A stretch of DNA of 64,000 nucleotides from contig NZ_CP036246.2 in assembly GCF_004299785.2 (NCBI RefSeq), forward strand, positions 248,001 to 312,000, given 5' to 3'. Below, one piece after another: positions 36,435 to 45,417 of this stretch (positions within the stretch are counted from its first letter, which is position 1; each line of letters starts with the position of its first letter). Both the position numbers and the translations under genes were made by a program. This DNA is from Arcobacter porcinus (GTDB lineage: Bacteria; Campylobacterota; Campylobacteria; Campylobacterales; Arcobacteraceae). A model generated the notes under the pieces. That model saw only the letters and a program-made list of their open reading frames with translations, made no database searches and had not been told where the DNA came from.

Positions 36435-37640
36435 CTAAATTTGTTTAAATTTGTAACCGTTTTGTTTCAATTTTTCTCTAATTAGTTCTTGGTGCTCTTC
36501 GCCTTTTGTTGCTAAGGCAATTGTTACATGAGCTTCTCCAAAATCTAGTTTTAAAGAGTTTCTATCAAAATCTATTTGAACAATATTTGCAGAGCAAGAT
36601 GTGAAAATATCTGTTAGGTTTTGTAAAGCACCTGGTTTGTCCATTAAAGTTACAATTAAATTCATTTTTCTATGAGATTTGATTAAACCTTTTTCAATAA
36701 TAAGTGAAAGCATTGTTACATCAATATTACCACCACTAACAACTGCACAAACTTTTTTCCCACTAACATTTATTTTATCATGCATTATTGCAGCAACACT
36801 AACAGCACCAGCTCCTTCAACCATAAGTTTGTGTTTTTCAAGTAAAAATAAAATTGCATTTGCTGTCTCATTATCACTTACTTCAACTATCTCATCTACA
36901 TATTCTAAAATAATATCAAGAAGCTTTGGAGTTACATCACGAACAGCAATTCCATCTGCAATTGTTCTAACACTACTTGAGTCAATTGGCATTCTTGCTT
37001 CGAAGCTATCTTTCATTCCTCTTGCACCACTTGCAACAACACCTGTTATTTTAATATTTGGATTTATTGATTTTGCAGCTATTGCAACACCTGCTATTAA
37101 ACCACCACCACCAATTGGTACAACAATTTCATCAATATCTTCAATGTTTTCTAAAATTTCTAATGCAATTGTTCCTTGACCTGCTATTACTTCATCATCT
37201 GCAAAAGGGTGAACAAACTCTTTGCTTTTTTCTTTTGCAAATTTAATTGCACTTGCATATGCTTCGTCAAAATTTTCTCCAGTTAAAACAACATTTGCAC
37301 CATATGATCGAACACCGCTAACTTTTGTCAAAGGAGTTGCTTCTGGCATAAAAATTGTAGCTTCGCATCTAAAATATTGTGCAGCAAAAGCTAATCCTTG
37401 AGCATGATTTCCAGCACTTGCAGCAACAACACCTGCTTCTCTTTTTTTATCATCAAGCATTGCAACTTTATTAAAAGCACCTCTTAATTTAAAACTACCA
37501 GTTATTTGAAGATTATCCTCTTTTAAATAGACTTGAGCATTTTTCTCTTTGCTTAAAATTGGAGCTTTCATTAATGGAGTTTTTGAGATTGTATTTTCTA
37601 ATCTTTTTTTTGCATCTTTTATATCATTTAGTGTAATCAT
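36435..37640 (-). CDS. ilvA: Threonine dehydratase with ACT domain
   Basis: 401-residue PLP enzyme deaminating threonine to 2-oxobutanoate, the first step toward isoleucine. Seen: the PLP lysine in QITGSFKLRGAFNK, AASAGNHAQGLAFAA, the glycine loop VPIGGGGLIAGVA, VVSGGNIDVTMLS, and one C-terminal ACT domain (LIVTLMDKPGALQNLTDIF). With a single ACT domain it belongs to the ~400-residue group, not the two-ACT enterobacterial biosynthetic form; whether it is biosynthetic or catabolic cannot be decided from sequence. Confidence 0.92.
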   Translation of the reverse strand: MITLNDIKDAKKRLENTISKTPLMKAPILSKEKNAQVYLKEDNLQITGSFKLRGAFNKVAMLDDKKREAGVVAASAGNHAQGLAFAAQYFRCEATIFMPEATPLTKVSGVRSYGANVVLTGENFDEAYASAIKFAKEKSKEFVHPFADDEVIAGQGTIALEILENIEDIDEIVVPIGGGGLIAGVAIAAKSINPNIKITGVVASGARGMKDSFEARMPIDSSSVRTIADGIAVRDVTPKLLDIILEYVDEIVEVSDNETANAILFLLEKHKLMVEGAGAVSVAAIMHDKINVSGKKVCAVVSGGNIDVTMLSLIIEKGLIKSHRKMNLIVTLMDKPGALQNLTDIFTSCSANIVQIDFDRNSLKLDFGEAHVTIALATKGEEHQELIREKLKQNGYKFKQI

Positions 37641-37720
37641 CTTCTATCTTTTTCTCGAATTTTAGAGATAATTCTATCTAAAATCAAATTAAAGCTATTA
37701 AGAAAAGATAATTAAAAAAG

Positions 37721-37750
37721 AGATAATAAGAGAAATATCTCTTATTATCT
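37721..37750 (-). terminator. metE terminator
   Basis: Perfect 13-bp inverted repeat, AGATAATAAGAGA (37721-37733) and TCTCTTATTATCT (37738-37750), loop AATA. Read leftward it is followed by CTTTTTTAAT. It lies 5 bases past the metE stop. Confidence 0.85.
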
Positions 37751-37755
37751 ATAAA

Positions 37756-40020
37756 TTATGAGTTTTTTACTATTTTTACAGCTTCAACAAGGTTTTTTAA
37801 ACTCTGTTTAACTTCTGGCCATTTTCTTGTTTTTAATCCACAATCAGGATTTATCCATAGTTGTTCTTTTGGTAAAACTTCAATTAAAGCTTTAATCTGA
37901 TTAACCATCTCTTCTACACTTGGAACTCTTGGACTATGAATATCATAAATTCCAGGTGCAATCTCATTTTTATAGTTTGTCTCTTTAAATATTTTTAGAA
38001 GTCTATTTCCACTTCTTGCAGTTTCAATAGATATAACATCAGCATCCATTGCTTCAATAGTTTTTATAATATCATTGAAGTCACTATAACACATATGAGT
38101 GTGAATTTGAGTATCTATTTTTGCACTACTTACAGATAATCTAAAATTATCAACTGCCCATTTTTCATAGTTTTTTATATTTTCTGCTCTTAAAGGATAA
38201 CCTTCTTTAAATGCCGCTTCATCAACTTGAATCATCTTAATTCCAGCATTTTGTAAATCATCTACCTCTTTATTAATTGCAAGTGCAATTTGTTTTGTAA
38301 CTTCACTTCTAGCAATATCATCTCTTACAAATGACCAGTTAAGAATAGTAACTGGACCTGTTAGCATTCCTTTTACTATTTTTTTAGTTTTGCTTTGAGC
38401 ATATTTAATCCAATCAACAGTCATAGCTTTTGGTCTGCTTACATCACCAAAAATTACAGGTGGTTTTACACATCTACTTCCATAAGATTGAACCCAAGCA
38501 TTTTTTGTAAATACAAAACCATCAAGTAGTTCACCAAAATACTCAACCATGTCATTTCTTTCTGGTTCTCCATGAACTAAAACATCAAGTCCAATTTCAT
38601 CTTGAAATGCAATACAATCATCAATATATTTTTTTATCTCATTTTCATATTGCTCTTTTGAAATAGCATTTGCTTTAAAATTCTTTCTATTCTCTCTTAT
38701 TTCAGGAGTTTGTGGAAATGAACCAATTGTTGTAGTTGCAAGTGCATCGTAGTTGAAAAACTCTCTTTGAACTTTTATTCTATCTTCAAATTTATCAGAT
38801 CTTTCAAGTTTTTTAAGGTTTTTAATTTCATCTTGAACCTCTTTTTTATGAATTCTTGTAGATTCTTCTCTTTTTTTATTATCTTCTTTATTTTTCTTGA
38901 TACTCGCTTCATCATCTAAAGATAGTTTTTCATTAAAAAATATTTTAGAGATAAGTTTTAGTTCAGTTAATTTTTCTAATGCAAAAGCTAAAGAACTTTT
39001 TACCTCTTTATCTAAACTCTCTTCATATTTTAAACTATAAGGAACATGAAGTAATGAACAAGAAGTTCCAATAATTAATCTATCTTTTGGAACAATTTTT
39101 GAAATATCTTCTAGTAGAGCAATTTTTTTGTCAAAGTTACTTTTCCAAATGTTTCTTCCATCAATTACTCCAGCAATTAAAACTTTATCTGATTTAGCTA
39201 TTAAATCTAAAACTTCTTTATTTTTTTCTCCATAAACAAAGTCTAAAGCTAAAGCCCAAATTGGTGTATTTACTAAGATTTTACTAGCTTCATTTGAGTG
39301 CTCAAAATATGTACTTACAACAATTTTTATATTTGAAGATACATTTGCTAGTTCATCATATAATGGTTTTAATAAAGATAAAACCTTAGTCTCAACATCT
39401 TTTGCAAAAAATGGTTCAGCAAATTCAACCACAATCTCATCATCTAGCTTTGAAATCTCTTCTAATAACTCTTTATAAACAGAAGTAACTCTATTTATAT
39501 GTAAAAAATTATCACTATTATCAATACTATTTGAAAGTGCTAAATATGTAATTGCACCTATTAAATTTATTTTTGTTTTAATTCCTAGCTCTTTTGCTTC
39601 TTTGTATTCTTTAATTACTTTTTTTGAATTTAAAGAGAAATTTGTATCTTTTTCAAGCTCAGGAACAATATAATGGTAGTTTGTATTAAACCATTTAGTC
39701 ATTTGCATAGCAACTCTTGTATCATCACCTCTTGCCATAGTAAAATATAGTTCACTCTCTTTTAAACCTTGAAATCTTTTTGGAATAGCTCCTAAAAGAG
39801 TTGTTGTATCAAGCATATTGTCATAAAGTGAAAAATCATTTGATGATATAAAATCAATTTTTGCTTCTTTTTGATAAGTCCAGTGTCTTTGTCTTAAATT
39901 TTTTGAAATAAATTCTACTTCATTAAAATCAACTTTTTTTGCCCAGAACTCTTCTAAAACTCTTTTAAGTTCTCTTTTTTCTCCAATTCTTGGAAATCCT
40001 AATACATAGTTTTTTGACAT
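37756..40020 (-). CDS. metE: Cobalamin-independent methionine synthase
   Basis: About 754 residues. It transfers a methyl group from 5-methyltetrahydropteroyl-triglutamate to homocysteine. N-terminal MSKNYVLGFPRIGEKRELKR; the second barrel has TTIGSFPQTPEIRENRK, KGMLTGPVTILNWSFVRDD, QVDEAAFKEGYPLR (zinc Glu region), THMCYSDF (zinc His and Cys) and NPDCGLKTRKWPEV (zinc Cys). The start at 40020 is chosen over the in-frame one 42 bases upstream because AAGGATTAAT precedes it and MSKNYVLGFPR is the conserved N-terminus. The leader holds a hairpin, see 40040-40060. Confidence 0.95.
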   Translation of the reverse strand: MSKNYVLGFPRIGEKRELKRVLEEFWAKKVDFNEVEFISKNLRQRHWTYQKEAKIDFISSNDFSLYDNMLDTTTLLGAIPKRFQGLKESELYFTMARGDDTRVAMQMTKWFNTNYHYIVPELEKDTNFSLNSKKVIKEYKEAKELGIKTKINLIGAITYLALSNSIDNSDNFLHINRVTSVYKELLEEISKLDDEIVVEFAEPFFAKDVETKVLSLLKPLYDELANVSSNIKIVVSTYFEHSNEASKILVNTPIWALALDFVYGEKNKEVLDLIAKSDKVLIAGVIDGRNIWKSNFDKKIALLEDISKIVPKDRLIIGTSCSLLHVPYSLKYEESLDKEVKSSLAFALEKLTELKLISKIFFNEKLSLDDEASIKKNKEDNKKREESTRIHKKEVQDEIKNLKKLERSDKFEDRIKVQREFFNYDALATTTIGSFPQTPEIRENRKNFKANAISKEQYENEIKKYIDDCIAFQDEIGLDVLVHGEPERNDMVEYFGELLDGFVFTKNAWVQSYGSRCVKPPVIFGDVSRPKAMTVDWIKYAQSKTKKIVKGMLTGPVTILNWSFVRDDIARSEVTKQIALAINKEVDDLQNAGIKMIQVDEAAFKEGYPLRAENIKNYEKWAVDNFRLSVSSAKIDTQIHTHMCYSDFNDIIKTIEAMDADVISIETARSGNRLLKIFKETNYKNEIAPGIYDIHSPRVPSVEEMVNQIKALIEVLPKEQLWINPDCGLKTRKWPEVKQSLKNLVEAVKIVKNS

Positions 40021-40039
40021 TATTAATCCTTCAATTAAA

Positions 40040-40060
40040 GGTTTCATATTTTTTGAAACC
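40040..40060 (-). promoter_or_regulatory. Hairpin in the metE leader
   Basis: GGTTTCA/TGAAACC 7-bp stem (40040-40046 with 40054-40060), followed on the minus strand by TTTAATTG and then the metE SD. It could be a weak attenuator or an RNA stabiliser. No known methionine riboswitch pattern was recognised. Confidence 0.35.
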
Positions 40061-40173
40061 ACAAAATTATTTACTACTTTATTATTGAAATTACATAAGT
40101 AGTAAAAACTAAAAAGCTTTTTTTAAAGCTTTATAAAATGATAATTGGTATTTATTATAAAAATAATTTAAAA

Positions 40174-40515
40174 TTAAAGATTAATAAGTGGAGGGTGAAC
40201 GCCTGTTCTTCTAAAAGCAAAAAATGTACAATAAAATGGACATCTAGGAATATATTTAAAAAGTCTTACTGCAAGAGCAGTTTTTCTTCTAAAAAAACAG
40301 TCACAATGACAAGGTTTATTTGATTGTAACAAACAAGATTTTTGAAGTAAATCTTCTAATAAAGGTATCTCTTCATCTTTTTTGTTTACAATTTTAATAT
40401 TTGAAATAAATAAAGATTTGAAAGCAGCAGTAGTTCTGTGCAAAGTTAATGCACATGAATATGCTTGAATTGAAGCTAATGCGAAATAGTTTTTCCCAAA
40501 ACCTTTAACTTTCAA
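40174..40515 (-). CDS. Small Cys-rich protein, unknown
   Basis: 113 residues from TTG 40515, supported by ATATAAGGAAA 5 bases upstream. Seven Cys: 21, 61, then CHCDC (69, 71, 73) and CPFYC (92, 96), so the C-terminal half could bind zinc or an iron-sulfur cluster. It is rich in Arg and aromatics there (CFFRRKTALAVRLFKYIPRC). No family was recognised. It lies alone between metE and the divergent trmD. The start region is a perfect match to the IS110 guide, see findings. Confidence 0.6.
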   Translation of the reverse strand: MKVKGFGKNYFALASIQAYSCALTLHRTTAAFKSLFISNIKIVNKKDEEIPLLEDLLQKSCLLQSNKPCHCDCFFRRKTALAVRLFKYIPRCPFYCTFFAFRRTGVHPPLINL

Positions 40516-40519
40516 AGAA

Positions 40520-40532
40520 TTTCCTTATATAA
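40520..40532 (-). other. Unoccupied perfect match to the IS110 guide
   Basis: Minus strand TTATATAAGGAAA, identical over 13 bases to the target spelled by the two halves of the bridge-RNA target loop. It is the SD of the small Cys-rich gene. No element is inserted here. Confidence 0.7.
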
Positions 40533-40624
40533 TATGATTGAAACTTTAAGAAATATTAACTTAATAATAAGTAAAACGAATTAAAGATATTATATAAACT
40601 TAACATTATGAAGGAGAAAAAGAG

Positions 40625-41302
40625 TTGAAGTTTACATTTGTAACACTTTTCCCAAATTTAATTGAACCATATTTTAAAGATTCTATATTAAAAAGAGCAG
40701 TTGAATCAAATTTTATCTCTTATGAATTTTATAATCCTAGAGATTTTACAACAAATAAACACAAAAAAGTTGATGATGCGATGATTGGTGGTGGAGCTGG
40801 AATGCTTCTTTTTTGTCAGCCACTTTTTGATTGTTTAGATGAAATAAAAAGAAAAAATTCTGAAACATATATAATATTTCCATTGGCAGCCGCAAAACCT
40901 TTTAGGCAAAATGATGCAAAAAGATTAGCAAAAAAGAAAAATATAGTTTTTGTTAGTGGTAGATATGAAGGAATTGATGAAAGAGTTATTGAAAAATATG
41001 CAGATGAGGTTTTTAGTATTGGAGAGTATGTTTTAACAGGAGGTGAATTACCATCTATTGTTATGGCAGATGCAATATCTAGGAATGTAGATTGTGTTTT
41101 AGGGAATGAAGCATCATTAGAAGTTGAGAGTTATGAGAATAATCTTTTAGAAGCTCCTTCTTTTGCTAAACCAGAAAATTATGAAAATTTAATTGTAGTT
41201 AAAGAATATTTAAAGGGAAACCATAGTAGAATTTGCGACTTAAAATTTCAGATGTCCGTTTGTAGGACGAAATACTATAGACCTAATAAGGAAAGAAGAT
41301 GA
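40625..41302 (+). CDS. trmD: tRNA (guanine-N1)-methyltransferase
   Basis: 225-residue SPOUT enzyme methylating G37 of tRNAs. Seen: [48 protein letters not shown], the knot [18 protein letters not shown] and [23 protein letters not shown] 40625 follows AAGGAG at 8 bases. The stop overlaps the rplS ATG by 4 bases. The usual upstream partners rpsP and rimM are not next to it here. Confidence 0.97.
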   Translation: MKFTFVTLFPNLIEPYFKDSILKRAVESNFISYEFYNPRDFTTNKHKKVDDAMIGGGAGMLLFCQPLFDCLDEIKRKNSETYIIFPLAAAKPFRQNDAKRLAKKKNIVFVSGRYEGIDERVIEKYADEVFSIGEYVLTGGELPSIVMADAISRNVDCVLGNEASLEVESYENNLLEAPSFAKPENYENLIVVKEYLKGNHSRICDLKFQMSVCRTKYYRPNKERR

Positions 41303-41655
41303 AAAACAGATATATAGCAAGTTTTGAAGCAGCTCAAATAGCTTCAATTGAAGTTCCAGCATTTAGAGCAGGGGATAACCTAAGACTTGGTGTTGAAATT
41401 AAAGAGGGTGAGAAAAAGAGAGTTCAAACTTTTGAAGGTGTTGTAATTGGAAGAAGCGGAAACGGTGTTGATGCTACTTTTACTATTAGAAAATTAGGAG
41501 CAAATAATATCGGTGTTGAGAGAATTTTCCCACTATATTGTGAGTCTTTAAAATCTATTGAAGTAATAAGAAGAGGGGATGTAAGAAGAGCAAAACTTAA
41601 CTATCTTAAAACTTTAAAAGGTAAAGCTGCTAAAATTAAAGAGCTTAAAAAATAA
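41299..41655 (+). CDS. rplS: 50S ribosomal protein L19
   Basis: 118-residue protein at the subunit interface. Seen: [60 protein letters not shown] and the basic C-terminus [20 protein letters not shown]. The length is normal. It overlaps trmD by 4 bases, the usual pairing. A short hairpin and T run follow. Confidence 0.98.
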   Translation: MKNRYIASFEAAQIASIEVPAFRAGDNLRLGVEIKEGEKKRVQTFEGVVIGRSGNGVDATFTIRKLGANNIGVERIFPLYCESLKSIEVIRRGDVRRAKLNYLKTLKGKAAKIKELKK

Positions 41656-41659
41656 TAAG

Positions 41660-41679
41660 AAGAGTTTAAAACTCTTTTT
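41660..41679 (+). terminator. Terminator after rplS
   Basis: AAGAGTT/AACTCTT (41660-41666 with 41670-41676), loop TAA, then a T run. The stem is short and AU-rich, so termination may be partial before the DedA gene. Confidence 0.6.
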
Positions 41680-41713
41680 ATAAACTTACAAAACTACTAA
41701 AAATATAAAAATT

Positions 41714-42313
41714 ATGCTTTCAGAAATAATAAATTTTATTGTAGATAAAGTTCAAGATTTTGGTTATCTTGGAATTTTTATTATGATGTTTCTAGAGAGT
41801 TCTTTTTTCCCATTTCCATCAGAAGTTGTTATGATTCCAGCTGGATACTTAGCATTTAAAGGTGAGATGAATATATTTTTGGTAATTCTTTTTGGAATAC
41901 TTGGTTCTCTTGTTGGAGGACTTTTTAACTACTTTTTTGCATTAAAATTTGGGAGAGTTTTTCTTCTAAAATATGGAAAATATTTTTTTATTAGTGAAGA
42001 AACTATAATTAAGATGGAAAAATTCTTTGAAAAACATGGACATATTTCTACTTTTTTTGGAAGATTAATTCCTGTTGTAAGACAATATATTTCACTTCCT
42101 GCTGGATTATCAAAGATGAATATAGTTCTATTTTCTATATTTACAAGTTTAGGTGCAGGTATTTGGGTTATAATCTTAACTCTTTTAGGATATTTCTTAG
42201 GTGGAAATGAAGAGCTTATAAAAGAGTATTTACATCAAATTATTATCACTTTATTGATATTAATTGCAATTTTTTCTTATATTTATTATATTAAGGTAAA
42301 AAAGAAGAAATAA
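41714..42313 (+). CDS. DedA family membrane protein
   Basis: 199-residue inner-membrane protein with about five hydrophobic segments. Hallmarks: [23 protein letters not shown] (re-entrant start, with the Glu and Pro residues), [18 protein letters not shown] and [23 protein letters not shown] (FxGRxxPxxR). The family includes lipid flippases for polyprenyl phosphate and phospholipids and affects envelope integrity. The exact substrate is unknown. The next gene starts 1 base after the stop. Confidence 0.9.
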   Translation: MLSEIINFIVDKVQDFGYLGIFIMMFLESSFFPFPSEVVMIPAGYLAFKGEMNIFLVILFGILGSLVGGLFNYFFALKFGRVFLLKYGKYFFISEETIIKMEKFFEKHGHISTFFGRLIPVVRQYISLPAGLSKMNIVLFSIFTSLGAGIWVIILTLLGYFLGGNEELIKEYLHQIIITLLILIAIFSYIYYIKVKKKK

Positions 42314-42314
42314 A

Positions 42315-42887
42315 ATGTATAAAATAATAGATATATTTAAAAAGCTATTTGAATATTTACTAACATTTTTGACTCTTATTTTCATTGTTTTTATAGAAGT
42401 AATATGGGAAAAAAGTGCTAAACCTATTTTTAAATTTTTATCAAAAATTATTGATAGAATTAATGTTTTTGATAGAATCATTGAAAAAATAGATAGATTA
42501 AATCCATATATTGTACTTATTATATTTTTAATCTTTTTTACAATAGTTGAACTTCTTGGGATTTATGCAGCTATTTTATTCTTTAGAGCTGAAATATTTC
42601 TTGCAGTTTTTGTATATCTTTTGAAGCTTCCATTTGCAGTTGTAATATTGTGGTTTTTTGATATAACAAAGCCAAAACTTCTTAGTTTTAGATGGTTTGA
42701 GATAGTTTATGGATTAACACTTGATTTAAAATTAAGAATACAAAATTCTAGGATTTATAATAAAATATATAATAAATTTTATGAAATTAAGAACTATTTA
42801 GTAAATAAATTTGATATTACAAATCACTCTATTTATAATAGAGTGATTGAATTTTACGAGAAAGTTAAAAAAAGATTTGATATTTAA
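42315..42887 (+). CDS. Conserved membrane protein of unknown function
   Basis: 190 residues with hydrophobic segments at about 13-32, 65-90 (YIVLIIFLIFFTIVELLGIYAAILF) and 93-115, and a basic Tyr/Lys/Asn-rich C-terminal tail (residues 140-190) likely in the cytoplasm. No motif was recognised. It follows the DedA gene by one base, so a shared envelope or lipid role is possible but unproven. It converges with the aminotransferase gene 2 bases later. Confidence 0.75.
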   Translation: MYKIIDIFKKLFEYLLTFLTLIFIVFIEVIWEKSAKPIFKFLSKIIDRINVFDRIIEKIDRLNPYIVLIIFLIFFTIVELLGIYAAILFFRAEIFLAVFVYLLKLPFAVVILWFFDITKPKLLSFRWFEIVYGLTLDLKLRIQNSRIYNKIYNKFYEIKNYLVNKFDITNHSIYNRVIEFYEKVKKRFDI

Positions 42888-42889
42888 GC

Positions 42890-43999
42890 TTATAAACAAG
42901 ATTTTATAAGTTTTATACCTTCTGTTATTTGCTCGAAACTTGAGTGAGTATAGTTAAATCTAATCTCAGAATTTGGTACTTTATCTATATAAAATTGATT
43001 TCCTGGAACATAAACAACTTTCTTCTTTAAGCACTCTTGAACAAGTGCAAAAGTATCAATTTTTTTATCTTCAAATCCACCATATAAAAACATTCCACCT
43101 TTTGGTTTTTGATGTTTAAATTCAGGCATTAGTTTATTTAATTGTAAAGAAAAGAAATCAGCTTTTGCTTTATAATCATCTCTTATTGATTGAAGATGTT
43201 TTTCATACTTATTTGTATCTTTTAAATATTCTGCCAAAATATATTGAGAAATACCACTTGAGTGAAGATCTATACTCTCTTTTATAATCATCAATGATCT
43301 TATTTTTTCTTCATCTGCTCTTATCCAACCAATTCTAAGACTTGGAACTAAAGTTTTTGAAAAACTTCCCAAATGAAAAGAGTTGTTCGGTAAATCTTGG
43401 CTTATATATTTACTTTTTTTATCAAAAAATAGTTCGCTATATGGGCTATCTTCTATTAAAAGAGCATTATGTTTTTTTACAATATTTACAACAGCATCTC
43501 TTTTTTCTTGGCTATAAGTTGTTGCACTTGGATTTTGAAAATCAGGTATTAAATATGATAATTTTGTATTTTTTAAACTTTTTTCAAATTCATCTATATT
43601 TACACCATCCTCTTCTAACTTTACACCTTGCATTTTTAAATTGTTTAATCTAAAAATATTCATAGCTCCCAAATATGATGGCTCTTCAATAGTAATCTCT
43701 TTGTTTTCAAAAAATTTAGCCAAAATATACATTGCTTGTTGGCTTCCTGTTGTAATTAGGATATTATCTTTTGTTGTAGGAAAACCTTCATCTGTATATC
43801 TTTTGGCTATTTGTTCTCTTAATTCGCTTATTCCATTGCTTACAGTGTATTGATAAACTTTTGGAGTATCTAATATTTTATTTGTAGCTATTTTTAAATC
43901 TTCTATTGGAAATAAATTTTCACTTGGTAATCCACCAGCAAAAGATATAGTATGTTCATCTATTGCTTCAAGAATTTCCCTTATAAACGATCGTTTCAT
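42890..43999 (-). CDS. PLP-dependent aminotransferase (2-aminoadipate/MocR-like class I)
   Basis: 369-residue fold-type I aminotransferase with no DNA-binding domain. Seen: ISFAGGLPSENLFP, LITTGSQQAMYILAKFF, YLIPDFQNPSATTYS, the PLP lysine in LGSFSKTLVPSLRIGWI, and the C-terminal IRFNYTHS substrate Arg. It resembles the 2-aminoadipate/kynurenine transaminase group; the substrate cannot be fixed from sequence. SD AGGGA precedes ATG 43999. It is divergent from the AraC-type regulator at 44100, a layout that suggests but does not prove control. Confidence 0.88.
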   Translation of the reverse strand: MKRSFIREILEAIDEHTISFAGGLPSENLFPIEDLKIATNKILDTPKVYQYTVSNGISELREQIAKRYTDEGFPTTKDNILITTGSQQAMYILAKFFENKEITIEEPSYLGAMNIFRLNNLKMQGVKLEEDGVNIDEFEKSLKNTKLSYLIPDFQNPSATTYSQEKRDAVVNIVKKHNALLIEDSPYSELFFDKKSKYISQDLPNNSFHLGSFSKTLVPSLRIGWIRADEEKIRSLMIIKESIDLHSSGISQYILAEYLKDTNKYEKHLQSIRDDYKAKADFFSLQLNKLMPEFKHQKPKGGMFLYGGFEDKKIDTFALVQECLKKKVVYVPGNQFYIDKVPNSEIRFNYTHSSFEQITEGIKLIKSCL

Positions 44000-44087
44000 C
44001 TAAAATCCCTTAAATTTTTATGAAATTTTACAGCAAAAACACTATTTATTCTTTACAATAAATGCTTATAATATTAACAAAAAATGC

Positions 44088-44093
44088 TATAAT
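44088..44093 (+). promoter_or_regulatory. -10 box for the AraC-type gene
   Basis: Perfect TATAAT ending only 6 bases before the ATG at 44100. Transcription would start at about the A of the start codon. No SD lies in between. Confidence 0.6.
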
Positions 44094-44099
44094 TGCTTT

Positions 44100-44975
44100 A
44101 TGAAAAGAGATACTTTTAAAAAAAGAACAAAAATTGTAAATAATGTTATGAACTATATTTATCAGCATATTGATACAAATATAAATATAGATGATTTAAG
44201 TTTTGAATTGGATATTAGTAAATTCCATTTACAAAGAATATTTAAAGAGGAGTTTGGAAAAAATATTTATGAAACAATAGTATCTATTAGACTTGAAAAA
44301 GCCGCAAACTTACTTATAACTAATCAATATTCAACAATAAGCAATATAGCTTCAATAACTGGATATAGCTCTCATATCTCATTTTTAAGATCATTTAAAC
44401 AAAGATTCAAAATGACTCCAAAAAAGTGGAGAAATGGTGGATATGAGAAGTATTCAAATAAAATTGTAGAGAAAATATCTTCAAATAGTGATAATATTGA
44501 TTTTACAAAAATAGAACCAATTGTTGTTCAAATGCCAGAGATGAAAGGGTATTATATTAGGCATGATGGTTATGATAAATCAATAAAACAAACTTGGACT
44601 AAACTACAAACTTGGATCTATACAAATGAGATAAAAAATTATAAACAAATTGCTTTGCATCATGATAATCCAATTATAACTCCTCTTGAAAAGTGTCAAT
44701 ATAATGCAGTAGTTGTTTTAGAAGAGAATAAAGTTTTAAATAATTTATCTCTTCCTAGTCTAAGCATACAAAAAGGAATTTATGCTAAATTCTCTTTAAA
44801 TGGTAAATATGGAGATATAATTAAATTAATTCAGTGGGTTTATCATACATGGCTTATTAAAAGTGGATATGAAACTACAACAAACCCTTCATATACTATT
44901 TACCATAAAAATCATTTTCTTAGCGAAGATGGAAACTTTATATTGGATTTTTATTTACCTATTAAATTTGTTTAA
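44100..44975 (+). CDS. AraC-family regulator with GyrI-like effector domain
   Basis: 291 residues. The N-terminal double helix-turn-helix spans about 10-115 (NINIDDLSFELDISKFHLQR and ISNIASITGYSSHISFLRSF), ending FKQRFKMTPKKWRNGG. The C-terminal GyrI-like/effector-binding domain spans about 135-290 (VVQMPEMKGYYIRHDGYDKS, then FYLPIKF at the end). Family members sense small hydrophobic compounds. It diverges from the aminotransferase gene and is followed by a RidA gene. The start sits 6 bases after a TATAAT. Confidence 0.9.
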   Translation: MKRDTFKKRTKIVNNVMNYIYQHIDTNINIDDLSFELDISKFHLQRIFKEEFGKNIYETIVSIRLEKAANLLITNQYSTISNIASITGYSSHISFLRSFKQRFKMTPKKWRNGGYEKYSNKIVEKISSNSDNIDFTKIEPIVVQMPEMKGYYIRHDGYDKSIKQTWTKLQTWIYTNEIKNYKQIALHHDNPIITPLEKCQYNAVVVLEENKVLNNLSLPSLSIQKGIYAKFSLNGKYGDIIKLIQWVYHTWLIKSGYETTTNPSYTIYHKNHFLSEDGNFILDFYLPIKFV

Positions 44976-44998
44976 TCAGGTAGAAACTAAAAACTAAA

Positions 44999-45004
44999 TA
45001 CAAT
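44999..45004 (+). promoter_or_regulatory. -10 box for the RidA gene
   Basis: TACAAT, 28 bases before the ATG at 45032, with AAAAAGGT as SD between. Confidence 0.5.
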
Positions 45005-45031
45005 ACGACTAAAATTAAAAAGGTATAAAAT

Positions 45032-45415
45032 ATGCAACAAATTATAAGTACAACAAAAGCTCCAAGTGCAATTGGACCATATAATCAAGCAGTTAGTTTT
45101 GGAGAATTGATTTTTACATCAGGTCAAATAGCACTTGATGCAAAAAAGATGGAAGTTGTAAATGGTGGAATAAAAGAGCAAACAAGACAAGTTATGGAAA
45201 ATTTAAAAGCAATCTTAGAAGAAGCTGGAAGCTCTTTTGATAATGTTATTAAAACAACTTGTTTTCTATCAGATATGGAAAACTTCAATGCTTTTAATGA
45301 AGTTTATGGAGAATATTTTCAAGTATTAATAGCTCCAGCTAGAAGTACAGTTGCTGTTAAAACATTGCCAAAAAATGTTTTGGTTGAAGTTGAAGTAATA
45401 GCTTTTAAAAACTAA
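45032..45415 (+). CDS. RidA family enamine/imine deaminase
   Basis: 127-residue trimeric YjgF/RidA/UK114 protein that hydrolyses reactive enamines such as 2-aminoacrylate formed by PLP enzymes like threonine dehydratase (ilvA is at 36435). Seen: TTKAPSAIGPYNQAV, LIFTSGQIALDAKK, FQVLIAPARSTVAVKTLPKN with the carboxylate-binding Arg, and VEVEVIAF with the conserved Glu. The length is normal. The next gene begins 2 bases after its stop. Confidence 0.94.
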   Translation: MQQIISTTKAPSAIGPYNQAVSFGELIFTSGQIALDAKKMEVVNGGIKEQTRQVMENLKAILEEAGSSFDNVIKTTCFLSDMENFNAFNEVYGEYFQVLIAPARSTVAVKTLPKNVLVEVEVIAFKN

Positions 45416-45417
45416 AT

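Noticed and set aside
36679-37179. Open frame of 166 codons antisense to ilvA
   Set aside because: A shadow of an intact, strongly conserved gene; Ser/Ile/Pro-rich translation and no independent evidence.
40021-40062. 14-residue N-terminal extension of MetE
   Set aside because: The internal ATG at 40020 has the SD AAGGATTAAT and matches the conserved MetE N-terminus; the extension also runs through the leader hairpin.
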